A DNA stretch of 64,000 nucleotides, from positions 6,572,001-6,636,000 of the forward strand of contig NC_079490.1 of the NCBI RefSeq assembly GCF_020520425.1. Direction: 5' to 3'. This document shows positions 11,335 to 26,027 of the stretch, one piece after another; position 1 is the first letter of the stretch, and the number at the start of each line of letters is the position of its first letter. The notes below the pieces were generated by a model that made no database searches, had not been told where the DNA came from, and worked only from the letters and a program-made list of their open reading frames with translations. This DNA comes from Spinacia oleracea. Its lineage: Eukaryota > Streptophyta > Magnoliopsida > Caryophyllales > Amaranthaceae. The position numbers and the translations under genes are program-made.

Positions 11335-12370
11335 AGCGATTCTGTCGCAAGAGTTGACCTAATTTCTCCTCAAATCTTCACCGGCAGCAGCGAAGGCCTC
11401 CACTATCACCGCCATCGAATACTCCGCCTCCGCCTCCTCGTCCTTGACCTCCACTAGCTCATCTCCAACGAAGAAGTCTCGCCTACGCATATGTAACCAC
11501 ACAATCAAATTAAATCAAAACACAAAATCGAAACCAAAATCAAACCACAAAACATATTCGATTAACATTTGAATGATCAAACAAAATTGAAATCAAAGCA
11601 AAGCAAAACAATTTTATTCAAACCTGTATCAACTAGATCTGGCCTTCACCGACGGAATAAACGCCTTCGATTTGTTTCTCAATTAGAGCGGCGACAAGGC
11701 CTAAAAAGTCAAAAACCTAAATCGGCGGCGGCGACAAGGCCGAGAACTTCCTCACACGTTTCTCACACCTTCGACCTGCTCGCCCTTCCCTTACATGCGC
11801 CGCCGTCATATTCGGTCGCTTTCACATCACGTCGGCCACCATTTCGGTCGCTTTCGAAACACTACGGCAGGAGCACCACCAAACCTTGCCGATGCTCAAA
11901 TGAATTTGGCGACAACGTCGCTTGCCTTGCCGAACCGATCTGGCTCTCGTTCGCGGCCGCATCCACCACAACGAAGAATATCAAAAATTAAAATAAAAAA
12001 ATTAATTAAAAAAACTCAAAAATCAAAAACCTAAAAGCAATAAAAACCTAAAGTTTCTGGCGGTTTGATTACGGCGGTGGCAAGGAGGCGACGCCGGCGT
12101 ATTCAACTATGCTTCCACCGTCGAACTTCAAAACAATCTTTTCCGCTTCGAACTTGTCGACGAGAACTGCCGTACCTACAACCGCTTTGAGCCTGATGTG
12201 ATGAAGGATCAACACTTCCACCATCGCCACCGATCCTTTACCTTAGTTATGGAGGAGAGAGGAGCAAATCTGCGTTTAGGAGAGAGAGAGAGGAGCAAAT
12301 CTGCGTTTAGGAGAGAGAGAGGAGGCAGAAAATTTAGGAGAGAGAAAGGAAAGAATTAGGTTTTGAAAAA
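11335..12370. other. GC-rich gene-like segment inside the Mutator-like element
   Basis: Composition changes abruptly from AT-rich repeats to GC-rich, coding-like DNA. A 43-aa minus-strand frame (11359-11490) begins MRRRDFFVGDELVEVKDE. Plus-strand frames at 11569-11991 and 11795-12034 look non-native. Near 12120-12240 the plus strand reads VELQNNLFRFELVDENCRTY in a short open frame. A tandem pair of GAGGAGCAAATCTGCGTTTA lies near 12259-12310. It is best explained as one or more captured host gene pieces; the parent gene is not recognised. Confidence 0.4.
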
Positions 12371-12529
12371 TTAAAATGAAATAAAAATAAATCATAAAAT
12401 GATATATATATTTTACTTTTTTGACGCTGACGTCAACCGCTTATGTTGCAGCTTATGTGGCACCTCATTTGACATCAAGGCGGTCTTACAGGAAAAACCG
12501 CCTTATACAAAAGTTTGTATTGGACTAAT

Positions 12530-13114
12530 TTGATTGTTCCTTCACAAATATTGGAACTATCCAAAAGGTTACATCTAAAGAGGTAACCAGTAAAATAATT
12601 TGATCTTTGATGACAATGTACGATCAAACGAGCCGAGCACAACGTAAACACTGCCTGGGATCAAGGTCACAAAAACGTAATAACTCGAAGCACACTTGAA
12701 CAAGGACGCAATACTAGTTGACATAAAGTCATAAACCCTAGGTTTCTACATACATACATATGGTAAATGGAACGGTCATCAACTAATCGAAAAGAATATC
12801 ACCACCACCATCACAGTATATATCAACATGAAACAAACTCTTTCCTGAGATACATTTTTAGTTATTCTGAATCTACAAAAGTATTGATTTATCATATAGT
12901 AGCAATTTCTATGATCATAACAAAACCTTCATAAGCATAATCACATTAAACACAATCACTACTGTGATTCTTTAACATAGCAAATAAAAACCAAAGCTCA
13001 AAAGCTCAATATCATCATCTCCCAACCCAATTAAACATTTAAACAGGTGCTGCAAAATCCAAACATATACTCATCATCCTAAGCTTAAGCCAGCCAGACC
13101 TCGTCATCGGTCAT
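12530..13114. other. 3' flank of the ARF gene
   Basis: AT-rich sequence to the left of the ARF stop codon, which is downstream on the minus strand. It probably contains the 3' untranslated region and poly(A) site. No other coding or repeat signal stands out. Confidence 0.5.
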
Positions 13115-15944
<2,830 letters not shown>

Positions 15945-16278
15945 TCACAATCCACACAAAAATATCGATCGGTAAGAACATTTAAAATGAAATTGAAATT
16001 CGAAACCGATCAACAAATTCGATCCTGATTTAACGTAAGCAATTTGAATCACAAAATAAAAGGATTTGATTTGACCCTGATGATTGAAAAGAAACCCTAG
16101 ATCGATAGATCAAAATTTTGAAAAATGAAAATGAAAATTTGGGAAAATTCAAATTCAAATCAGTAAAATACCAGATTCGAACCTTAAGAACAAGATCTGA
16201 TGATAACAAATCAAAATGAGCGAACAAATTAATGAGAGAGGAAGAGATGAATCCAATTTAGAGAGAGAATGAACTTAC

Positions 16279-16450
16279 AAAGAGGAGAGAGAAAGAGAGC
16301 TAGGGCTTGTAACAGGGGACGGCGGGCAGATCTTGATAAGCTGCCCGTTTATGAAGTTTTTAATATGAACGGTCCGTCAAATTTTGCTGGGTCAGTGAGA
16401 GGGGTATTTATTGATGGGCCTTGTGTGGGCTGTGGGCCCATGACGGATTC
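16279..16450 (-). promoter_or_regulatory. ARF leader exon and proximal promoter
   Basis: On the minus strand a CT-rich leader (CTAGCTCTCTTTCTCTCTCC) ends at the donor GTAAGTTC (16278-16271). Upstream are TGGGCCCA (near 16434-16441) and GGGCC/GGCCCA motifs. These resemble the site II elements bound by TCP factors in promoters of growth-related and housekeeping genes. The transcription start is not fixed by the sequence. Confidence 0.5.
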
Positions 16451-17892
16451 GTAAATGACGTTATAACGGTGGTTGGATTTACCGTTAGATGATGGTTATG
16501 ATTATGTTAATGATTTGATTCTGTGTAGCGCGGTGCATCAATCATAATCACACATGGTTGGATTGGTTTATCCACGTGATGAGTTTTATGGTGGTCGTAG
16601 ATCGTACGCTAATAGTAGCTGGTTGGGTATTATCGGGTTGGGCTAATCACTTATGGGCCATACCGCCATATGCTGGGTGTCAAATCGGGTCATTTGTCGA
16701 TTGCAAGTTGGGTATAATCGGTTCGGGTATAATCGGTTAATGCAGTTGCTCGGTCCATTATGCTTAAGCAGATTGCTATATTGAATGTGAGAATTTTGTT
16801 CTTGGGTCACTTCGGTTTTTGTCATAAATCGGTTGGATCGGGTCAGTTTTTTACAGTCCTGAATTATGCTCACACTATGTCGGCTTTGTAAGTAGGGTTG
16901 TTAAAAATTGACCTAATTAGACCGATATTCCACAAAAACTGAAGTGACCTGGAAAAAAAAAAAAAAATTAATCAATTTAATTATTTGGACACAATGACTC
17001 AATATATAACTGATTAATGACCTGATTCAATAGTCATAGTTGTCAGTAATGCGATTCAAACCTTGATATTAGTGATTTGTGTTTAAACTTTAAAGCTCGC
17101 AACAACTAATAAGTATATGGGTTAAACGAATCATTTATTTGATCATTTTGGACTAGTTCAAGGTTGAGTCTCTCAAAATGAACTCACCGGGAATAGTCTA
17201 GTAGCATAAAAAGGTCAAATGGGTGATTTAAACGTTTATGATTCAGAAAACTATTAATTATGGCATTTCAGACTAGTAAATTTGTTTTACTTTGGTGGTC
17301 CTGGTTTATCTTACTTTCACGGTGGGTGGCTAAGAATAAGAAAACAATTCACTTTTAGTTATGCTAACTTGTTTAGTTAAATCAATCAAATCAATATTCA
17401 ACAAATTAAACACAAACTGAAAAACTTAATAAACCAACTATATATACCCTTTTTCGCATGATCGTAGATGAGCTGTCAAAACGGTCTTTAACTCTCTTTT
17501 TTGTGTGCTATGAAACTTAAACTTCTCACTCGATCATAATGTCTGATTATATATGATATGTAAGTTTCAATCAAAATTGAGCAATATACTCCTTAAATCT
17601 TCATTAAGAAACATGTTTCAATCACATCGATAAAAACATTTCCACATGAAAAATCAACTTTAAGAACAATCAAACTACAAAATTCATACAAGATACAACT
17701 TACTTTATAATCTTTCTACTTATTCACCAAATAACTTTAATTTTGTGAAATTCTTCAAGTGGGCCTTCTTTTTCATTTCATATGGAAGGGATTGGACATG
17801 CCCTTTTGCCATTTAACACTTTCTTTGACCTAGCTTGCATGTAAAATCATACGTTGATTACTTGATTAACGTTCATTTTCCAAAGCTTTTCA
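16451..17892. other. Intergenic DNA between ARF promoter and the WAT1-like 3' end
   Basis: It holds GGGTTGGG/ATCGGGT-type low-complexity remnants (about 16600-16850), a poly(A) tract near 16950, and otherwise AT-rich sequence without coding signal. ARF and the WAT1-like gene are both on the minus strand, so this region contains the ARF upstream DNA and the WAT1-like 3' flank. Confidence 0.5.
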
Positions 17893-20800
17893 TCATATTA
17901 TTATCTCCAAATGATCATTAAGTTTCCCCCTTACGATCACCAATTGTTGTTGTTTTTCCAAGTCTTCCTTTTCTGCATCATTGTTTTTGTCTTCCTCGAT
18001 CTTAAATTGAATATTGGTTATGTCCATTTGATTGTCGTCGTTGGTGATTTCCTTGCTCTTTCCCCATAGAACTGCGTATAGGCCCAATACTATCAACGCC
18101 GATCCAATAGCCCTGTAAACCAAATCAGATCAAACCAAACCACAAAACGTTATTATCACTTATGCGCTTTAACCATGTAACCATTCAAGTAGTTTCGAGA
18201 GAACAAAGTGGAATTAGTGTGAACATTCACTACTACCTCCGTTTTATAAAGATCTTTACGATTACTATTGCATAAATATTAAGAAAAATATAGAACAGTT
18301 GGTTGAATATAATAAAATATGGATATCGTAAGAGAAATGTGTTAAAAGGTGAGTTGGTGTAAGTAAAAAATGAATAAAGTAAGAGAAAATGAGTGGACAA
18401 TTGTAAAATTGTGGGGTTAGAAGGGTAAGAATTAAGATAGTAAATTTCCATGTCCAAAGATAAAATAAAGCAAATTGTAAATATAATTATGAAACGGACT
18501 AAAACGAAAAGTGTAAAGATCATTTTGAAACAACTTACGTTCCAATATAGAGTTTCTCCATACGCAAGGCCCAACTAAGCAAAGCCACAATCACCAACAA
18601 TAAGGGATTGAACACTGAGACATACAAAGGACCTTTTACTTGTATCGACCATGCCATTAGGCAAACCGCAAGTCCAGAGCCCACGACACCCTGTAAAATC
18701 AATAAAATACTTAAAATCATGATTCTGAAATTGAAACGGCTATCCACATCTTGCAATAATAAATGTAATAATGTATAGTTGGGTTAAAAATATTTTCTTA
18801 CCGCGTAGATACCAGCGACCATTCTAATGGGGGAGCTCAAGGACCAGTCAGAAACCGTATGGTTCGTGCAAGCCGCTATGATAACACATTGGATGCTACC
18901 CATAAACCCCATTAAGGCCGAACTTGTGTAAGGAGCTTGAAAATTCTCGCTCATTTTCGCCTATTAAACATAATGAAACAAGTTAAGACCCTGTTCTGTT
19001 AGACAAAATAAGTTCATATGTTCAGTTACGTTCAGATAAGTTCAGATAATATAAGTTCAGATAATATAAGTTCAGCAAAAATAATTTTTTTCAGACATTT
19101 TCACACACAAATAAGTCTATTTCAGATAAAATAAGTTCAGATAAGTTCAGATAATTTCAGTTAAGTTCAGATAAGTTTAGATAAGTTCAGTTAAGTTCAG
19201 ATAATATAAGTCCAGTCAAAATAAGTCAAATACAACAGAGCCTAACATAATATTCATATACAAAACAAAACTTTTACAAGTTTCCATAACATTGTAGCTA
19301 GACTTGTGCTATGGGTCGGGTCATGGTCGGGTCAGATCTGGCCGAAAACAAAATGAATTTGGTCGGGTCAGGATAACTCTTAACCGTAATGGACCGGTTC
19401 AGGGCCCATATATCATGAGTTCATGACTCAACTCGACATGGCCCATTCATGTTGACCCAACCCATTTATTTATTCTATAGCTCAAGACATGACCCTGTCC
19501 TGTTCGACTTATTTTGACTTATTTCAGATAAAATAAGTTGAGATAAATTCAGATAAGTTCAGATAATATAATTTCAGTCAAAATAAGTCCAATAGAATTT
19601 GTAGCAGGATGCATAAAAATGTATAGACTTACTTGGATGATAAACCAAATAGCCATAGCAAGGTTACTTAAGAGGAGAAGAACCGGTCCTAACACGACAT
19701 GTAGGTGACTACTCGAACCATTGTTTGTACTCGCGGAACCATCACTAAAATGCCAGTGAAATTTGGGTTGATGTATGTCAATGAGATGTCCATGGTAGAA
19801 CGAAAGTAACATAGCTCCACCAATGCACACGATTGTCCCTAGTATTTTCGCTTGCCCTCCCTTCTTCTTGATTCCGACTGCTTCTAAGCTGTTAACCAAT
19901 ATCAAAAATATAAGAGCAAGATTAGCGCTAATCTAAGCTAATATTTCCACATCAGCTTTTTATTAGTAATTTTTATTGATTTTCAATTTCTCAGATTCTT
20001 ATCAATACCCTTTCAGACTTACTCAATTTTTTCACTTCACCTCCTCGTACTTATTTATTCAAGACTTGTGAAAATTAAAAAATATAAAATATAAAAATAA
20101 AAATAATAATTAAGATAGAATTTACTTTTTAAACGTCTTAAGTAGAGTCTTGATATTCCAAGACTCACTACAAGATATTGTACCATTAACGACGGGAAAT
20201 CCCGTTGCAAAAGGCCAATAATCGTTGATTAATGACGGGATTTCCTGTCGCGAACCCGTCATAAAAGGGGGTCGTCGTTAATGGAAAATCTCGTCATTAA
20301 TCCGTCATAAAATACATTTGCAACAGTTGTCCCCGTCTTTGTTTGGTTGTTATCCCCGTCGCAAAAGGCTTTTGCGACGGGATATTTGACTAGTCGTTAT
20401 TAGGTTGTCATAAAAGATACAAATTCTTGTAGTAACTCTTGCTTAGACTTTTGTAATACGTACTCTCCCACTTAAATGAGAGGTCTTAGGTTATTAGTTA
20501 ATAAGACTATTGCTCAGACTAGCGATAATCTTGCTCTAATATTAGCGTAAAATTAGGTAAATGGAGTACTCATTTTATCGTATTTTTGAAGTATTTATAA
20601 ATTATAATACATGCATTTTTATACTTGGAACACAAAATGTGGGACATAATTATTGACGAAAAATGAAATTACCCAAAAGGGACGGCAAGGATGAAGGTCA
20701 TTGCGGGGAGCATGTTGTTCATTGCACAAGCAATAGTTGCAGTGGTATCTTTTAATCCAACGAAATAGAATATCTGATTCAAGGTTGCCCTGTATTTTTC

Positions 20801-23757
20801 AAAATCAAACTAATTAGGTCATTATTCTACAATGATTGGATATAAATTTATAGAAATAATCAATTACCTATATATAGACCATAGTCCATAGTACTTACCC
20901 AAAAAGGGAACAAAGGAAGATTTGAAAGAGGATTTGCTTGGTGATCTTGGGCCTTTTTTCTCTACACAAAAAAATAAGATAATTTACATTGTCTTAACGA
21001 ATTTAATACGTCGTAGTCAAAATTATAAAAGCAACACTCCAAATATTAAAATGTTAAGTTACATAACTAGTCAAGCAACACCAAGCCTCTAATAGAAATA
21101 TCCCGTACTTTGAAACCCCAAATTTGTTCATTTTGTATACACGTACATAACATAATCCATACTAGGGCCCTAGAGATGTGTTCAAATTATTCGTTTTGTA
21201 AATAAAAGACACGATATCGATCAAATCATTAAGATTTTTAATGTCATAAATTATACCATGTATACACGATTAATTGACTCTTGTCAGTATTAGAATATAT
21301 TTTACTCCATAATTAACTCCGTTATTCTGTATTTAAATAGGAGATTGCATGTTATTACTATTATTAGTACTATAACAATAACAGTAACAATAGCAATACT
21401 AGTATCAAACATGATATTTTTCGTCATGAATTACGACATCATGTTTTTTTTTACCCCGTATATAATTTCGTGAATACGAATTAAAGTAATCCAATCCCAT
21501 CGTCGTATATTATACTCCATACAATTGTTAAAAATGATTCAAAAATAAAGTTGATTAATTGAAACAATAATCCACGTAATAATGATGTGGGATGGAGTAT
21601 TTTAATGACTATAGGGAAAGATGAGAAGAAACGTGGGAAAGGAACGAAAAACATCGGCATGCATATTCATGCAAAAAATCAATGACATTAATTCATTGGA
21701 TCAAGGCAAACTATAGCCAATTAGGTGCATGGTTTTGTTTGGGTTAAGAGTTAATTCTGCATGACAGTTCAGCATTTAGCAGTCACCCAATTAACACCCT
21801 ACCAAATTAACCCTGCTTAGTTGGAACCTCATCGATCGATCACCAGCTGTTCTCAATTTCCACGTTTTTATATGTCAACCATTTTATTGCCTTTTGTTTT
21901 ACTCTAATATGTGCTCATCTTTGGCATTACTTTTGAGTTTTGACTCATTAATTGTGTTTAGGGTTTAGGAGCTGAGTTGTCTAATCTATTGCTTCAAGAA
22001 AACCATGTCTTGCTCCAACTATTGCTTATAAATAATAAATAATACAGCTGGTATTAAATTATATAACATCCGTTCCTCAAAGTTCTTTACACCTTGAAAC
22101 ATGTATCCAAAGTATGACAATTTTGATTATAAATTCTCAATACTTCATCCGTTTTAAAAAATTTGTCACACTTTTAGTTTTGCCACTATTCGTTTACAAA
22201 CTTTGACCATAAGTTTTTACTAATTTATTAAAAGCGAATGCTATAACTAAAATGTTGGTGGATTGATTTCGTTGTATATTTTCATAATATTAAATTTTAT
22301 GATTTTTAGGAACTGTAATTAGAGATATTTACGGTCAAAGCTGTATCTTGACAAACGTGTTAATTAAAGTGTTGCATTTTTTGAAGCGGGTGAAGTATTA
22401 TATACAACAAATTAAACGTTATCATATAAGATATTGTTAGCTTGATTTTCGGTGTGTATTTCATAATATCAATTTTTTTGTAATTGTTTCACATATAAAA
22501 TTAAAAATATCAGTGGTTAAATATAAATATTGTACAGGAGACCATACAAATAATTAATGTGTAAAGAATGGGGATTTTTTTTTAAATAATACCCTAGCTA
22601 AAAGGTGCAATGGGGATTTTTTTTTTTTTTTTTTATTTTTATAATATTACGATGATGTGATCATGGTAACTAATAGAAATAATTCGTATAAGATATGTAT
22701 GCTTTTAGAATCCTTGATTAGGGTTGTTTTTTTTTTTTTTGATGGAATTGATTAGGGTTGTTGACAATACGTCAACATAACTATATTTCGAATAAATTAT
22801 TTAAAAAGTACTTCAAGAACATATATCATTAAATCGAAGTAAATTAAGGAACAAATTATGTATATGTGGCAGCTCGCCGCCAGCTTGGTCGGATTTATCA
22901 AGTATTCAAGTACTCCATCGCAGGTTGCTTGAGTGCAGCAACAATTTTTGAATAACATACACTAATTAAGCATGCATTCGTCATTATTTACTCTTAAATC
23001 TTACCCTTTCTACATAAACCATTGCTTAATAGTCAATTAGAACAAGATTAAGATAACAAAAAAAAAGTTTAACCAATATAATTAATATGCTACGACGAAT
23101 TTTATTTATGTAAATTGTATTTCTTTTTAAATATAAATAAATTACAATAGCTAGCATGACAAGACTCTTGTCAAAACATATGTACTTTCCAAACAAACGT
23201 GAAAAATGTGCTTAATTTTAATACAAGGAGGTGTTTTCTTAGTAACGTTTTCAATAAATGGTACGGTTAATTAAATGGTTAGTGTTAGTTTACATGTTTT
23301 GTGTGTTGGGAGGTTATTAGTTTTGTTACGTGGTGAATATTCTTAATTTGTTCCAAAGAGTTATGTTCAAACCAAATGCTTGATTAATTATTTTCTTTTC
23401 AAAGGTGTTCAAGTAAAAAAAAATGGATCAAAATTAAAGAAGTTAATTTTTGTAGGAATTTGAATCATATTATTCTCATTTAGGATGTTTGTCGACGAGT
23501 GGTGCATTATATTTTTATGATAAATCAATAATATTATGTATTAATTATCAAAAATGAAAATATATACCATACCTTTCGAAGAAATAAGCGAAAGGGACGA
23601 TAGAAAGAGTAGCAAAGAGTTGACGGTAAGCAACAAGAATCAATGGAGGCATGCCAGATTCCATAGCCACCTTAGAGGTTATGTTCATCCCCGCGTACCC
23701 TACTTGTACTATCACCATTGCCAAAAATGGCAATAACTCGTTCCTAGACGACGCCAT
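17893..23757 (-). CDS. WAT1-related protein (EamA/DMT transporter, nodulin MtN21 type)
   Basis: Ten-helix drug/metabolite-type transporter; the best known relative, WAT1, exports auxin from the vacuole, others move amino acids. The substrate here is unknown. Exons in transcription order are 23757-23573, 20961-20899, 20789-20673, 19888-19633, 18960-18802, 18690-18539 and 18112-17893. They sum to 1152 nt, 383 aa, the usual family size and seven-exon layout. Family landmarks are the start [20 protein letters not shown], the first EamA region ([28 protein letters not shown]), [34 protein letters not shown], the second EamA region from [14 protein letters not shown] and [16 protein letters not shown], and the ending [17 protein letters not shown] hydrophilic 50-residue tail follows. 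The start is set at MASSRNE; an upstream in-frame ATG would add ten charged residues. Intron 1 is 2.6 kb and several introns carry MITEs. It appears intact. Confidence 0.95.
18233..18530. mobile_element. Stowaway-like MITE in the last WAT1-like intron
   Basis: The left end ACCTCCGTTTTATAAAGATC matches the inverse of the right end region (GTGTAAAGATCATTTTGAAA). The interior is AT-rich and non-coding. It sits between the last two exons of the WAT1-like gene, with the right end only a few bases from a splice donor. Confidence 0.55.
18986..19243. mobile_element. AATAAGTTCAGATAA-repeat MITE in WAT1-like intron
   Basis: It begins AGACCCTGTTCTGTTAGAC and ends AAATACAACAGAGCCT, an inverted pair. The body is a run of AAGTTCAGATAA-type short repeats. 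It is the same family as the elements at 29777 and 62944. A partial second copy (19491-19600, starting ACCCTGTCCTGTTCGACTTA) lies in the same intron. Confidence 0.65.
19913..20537. mobile_element. Inverted-repeat element hosting a nested CACTA element
   Basis: The left end AGAGCAAGATTAGCGCTAAT and right end ATTAGTTAA..AGACTAGCGATAATCTTGCTCT form inverted repeats of over 20 bp with few mismatches. Similar AT-rich flanks (AATATA, AATATTA) lie outside. The 20166-20434 CACTA element is inserted in its interior, so this one is the older insertion. It lies in the WAT1-like intron between exons 19633-19888 and 20673-20789. Confidence 0.7.
20166..20434. mobile_element. Non-autonomous CACTA (En/Spm-type) element
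   Basis: It starts CACTACAAGA and ends TTCTTGTAGTA, with 3-bp ACT on both sides (20163-20165, 20435-20437). These are the termini and target duplication size of CACTA transposons. The interior is dense in GACGGG, CCCGTC and GTCATAA motifs in both orientations, typical of subterminal repeats. Only 269 bp long and non-coding. Confidence 0.85.
22141..22397. mobile_element. Stowaway-type MITE, apparently nested in another
   Basis: The ends TACTTCATCCGTTTTAAAAA and TTTTTTGAAGCGGGTGAAGTA are inverted repeats. It is flanked outward by a second pair, CCGTTCCTCAAAGTTCTTTA (from about 22068) and GTGTAAAGAATGGGGA (to about 22575). This suggests one Stowaway-like element inserted in another within the long first intron of the WAT1-like gene. 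Confidence 0.6.
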
Positions 23758-23903
23758 TTCTCTCTCTTCTTTGTTTTTTTTTTGCAAAATGAGGAAAGTT
23801 TTAGAGAGAGAGAGAGAGAAATAGGTGCAAGAATGAAGAAAGTGTGTGTTTTGTAGTAAAGAAATAGAATGGAATGAAGAAGGGTGTTTGTTATGTGTTA
23901 GTG

Positions 23904-23911
23904 TATATATA
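23904..23911 (-). promoter_or_regulatory. TATA box of the WAT1-like gene
   Basis: TATATATA, reading CCTATATATACAC on the minus strand, lies about 147 bp upstream of the ATG at 23757. A leader of roughly 110-120 nt containing a GA-rich repeat (near 23803-23818) would follow. The position and context fit a TATA element. Confidence 0.6.
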
Positions 23912-24819
23912 GGAGGGTTTTAGGGGGGGAGATTTGAGGCTTTTTAATTAACTTGTAATTAATTATTTGATGATGAGATTAAGAATAAAGACAAACTAAA
24001 GTAGAAGCCTTAACCGTAAAAAAGGGACTTAGCTTGTTTTCTTACAATAACGAACACCTTGAGTATTGCATGATATATGGTGATGAAGGGTATGATTGTA
24101 TCATGATTCTTGTTTGCATAATTATTGTATCAAGTTATCAACTATGCATGAAGTGGAATTGTGTAAGCTCGCACTAGCATACTCTCTTATAGTTACACCG
24201 CTTACACACGACATAAAATACACGTGTCTATGAGAAGAGATTATAAATTACACAATTACTACGTATTACAGAGAATACAAGGTAATTCTATAAAATAAAA
24301 TAAAATAAACAAAAGTTAACCAGCAATCTACTCTTTTTTTTTTTGTTAAGTTCTGTGTTATTTGTTAATTTTAAACACTTTTAATTTTACGACACATTTA
24401 AAATTATCAATATTTTGAATTATACTAGCTACGGAGTATTAATTACTACGTAATTCTTAATAATCCGCAATTTATTTACATGATAGACTGCGACTATTCT
24501 ACATATTAAAAACGGAGGAAGTATAATTGTTCTGAACATGTAATTAGTGTGTAGTTAGGTTGGTTAACCCGTGATATGTGTTTGTTTATAGAGTTCCTTT
24601 TTCTTACCAAAAAATAATGCAGTACACTAGACACTACTATATACGAAGTACTCCGTAATCCGTACCACTAAGATCTTTGATTAGAAAGGTTGAATATAAA
24701 CCCAAGCTAGCTTAGTTTGATGAGCTAGCTAGTTTCATTGACGAATATTTCTAGCACCGTATAGTGAAATTTCGAAATTAGTTAATTCTAAACGTTACGT
24801 TATTATTCCATACTTCGTA

Positions 24820-25248
24820 CTCCCTCCGTTTCTTATTGTTGTATCCGTTTCCATTTTAAGCGTTTCATATTGTTGTATTCATTTAGAATCTATTCTATTT
24901 TTGGACATACATTTTATCCTAAAATACCCTTACATTTCTATCTAATTACCAAAATACCTAAAGATTCTACCCATTTTCCCACCTAATTTTTCCCACCCAT
25001 AATATTTAATTCTTTTCCCTTCCCCATATACCCACTTTCTCACCTCTTTTATCACCCATCATCATCACTCCTTTCTCTTACCTTATTTCTTTATTATTTT
25101 CTAACTCCTTTATTTATTATAATCTCTTACACCCAATCATTTCTCTTACACCCAATCATTACATTTATACCCATACAAACCAAGATTCCAATTTTCTTAA
25201 AAACCACACCAGATTCCAAATAGATACATCAAAAAGCAATGGAGGGAG
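24820..25248. mobile_element. Stowaway-like MITE
   Basis: It begins CTCCCTCCGTTTCTTATTGT and ends AAAAAGCAATGGAGGGAG, with TA on the right. The body contains repeated TTTCTCTTACACCCAATCAT segments. Non-coding, in the intergenic region upstream of the WAT1-like gene. Confidence 0.7.
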
Positions 25249-25649
25249 TACTACGTACATATTATGCAACCGTTCTTATACAATTTTTTTATAATACGTA
25301 GTTACTATACTATGCAACCTTCATTTGTTAGTTTTATGCAACCAATTGACCCATCTCTCCATTAGCACTTTTTGGCATAAATGTGACTTCCTTTCGGTTA
25401 AGCCATAATGCTGAGAATGTTGGCTTAATTATTTCTTAGATTTTGCTTTTTCCTCGTAACGGTTATTGGCTTTTGTATGATGTAACGATTTTGCATTAAT
25501 TTGCCGACCTTTGGGCCCTTGCCCTTTGCGTGAAGGCTTAACTTGAACCGGTCCAATCCAATTATTTAAAAAGATTCACAAGAAAATATAGGTGTTCCGG
25601 CCGTATTTACGTGGAATCTCTATATATTCTACATCCTTTGTTTTCTTTT

Positions 25650-26027
25650 AGGCCCTGTTCGGTAAAAGTAGCGGTAACGGGTAGCGGTTAGTGATTGAGT
25701 ACTTGGGTACTGGGTAGAGGTTGGAGTAACGGGTAGTGGTGAATAGTAGCGGGTAACGGGTAGCTGTCAAAGTATCGGGTAACTAATATGAGTGTTCGGT
25801 AGAAGTAGCAGTTGATATTATAAAATAAAATAAAAGCTGAAATATTATCTAAAACTTTAATATAAATTTATCAAACGCTACCCGCTACTAATTTTAACGT
25901 TTGATAAAAGCTACTCAACCGCTACCTAAACCGCTACCTCGCCAAATACTTACAAATTTTACAATTAACGTCTTGACTCGGTCAAAACGCTAACCGCTAC
26001 CTCAAACGCTACCGCCGAACATGCCCT
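25650..26027. mobile_element. MITE rich in GGTAGCGG/CCGCTACC
   Basis: The left end AGGCCCTGTTCGGTAAAAG pairs with the right end GCCGAACATGCCCT. The interior is made of TAACGGGTAGCGG repeats on the left and CGCTACC repeats on the right, so the whole unit can fold on itself. No coding capacity. Confidence 0.65.

Larger units (their letters stand above)
9834..12519. mobile_element. 2.7-kb Mutator-like element with minisatellite and captured GC-rich segment
   Basis: The left end is GAGAAACTTTTGTGTGAGAC; the right end, read inverted, is TACAAACTTTTGTATAAGGC. The matching terminal segment continues through CAGGAAAGACCGCCTT-like sequence for roughly 45 bp. A perfect 10-bp duplication TTGGACTAAT flanks it (9824-9833 and 12520-12529), in the size range made by Mutator-like transposases. 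Inside, from left to right, are a GTTGGCAG/TGACGTCA-rich subterminal zone, a long TTAACTAATTGG repeat array, a zone of AACTAAAACT repeats, and a GC-rich segment (about 11335-12370). No transposase is visible, so it is non-autonomous. Confidence 0.75.

Noticed and set aside
11569-12034. Two overlapping plus-strand frames (140 and 79 codons)
   Set aside because: They overlap in different frames and have Ser/Arg/Pro-biased composition. The minus-strand readings are no better, so no gene is called.
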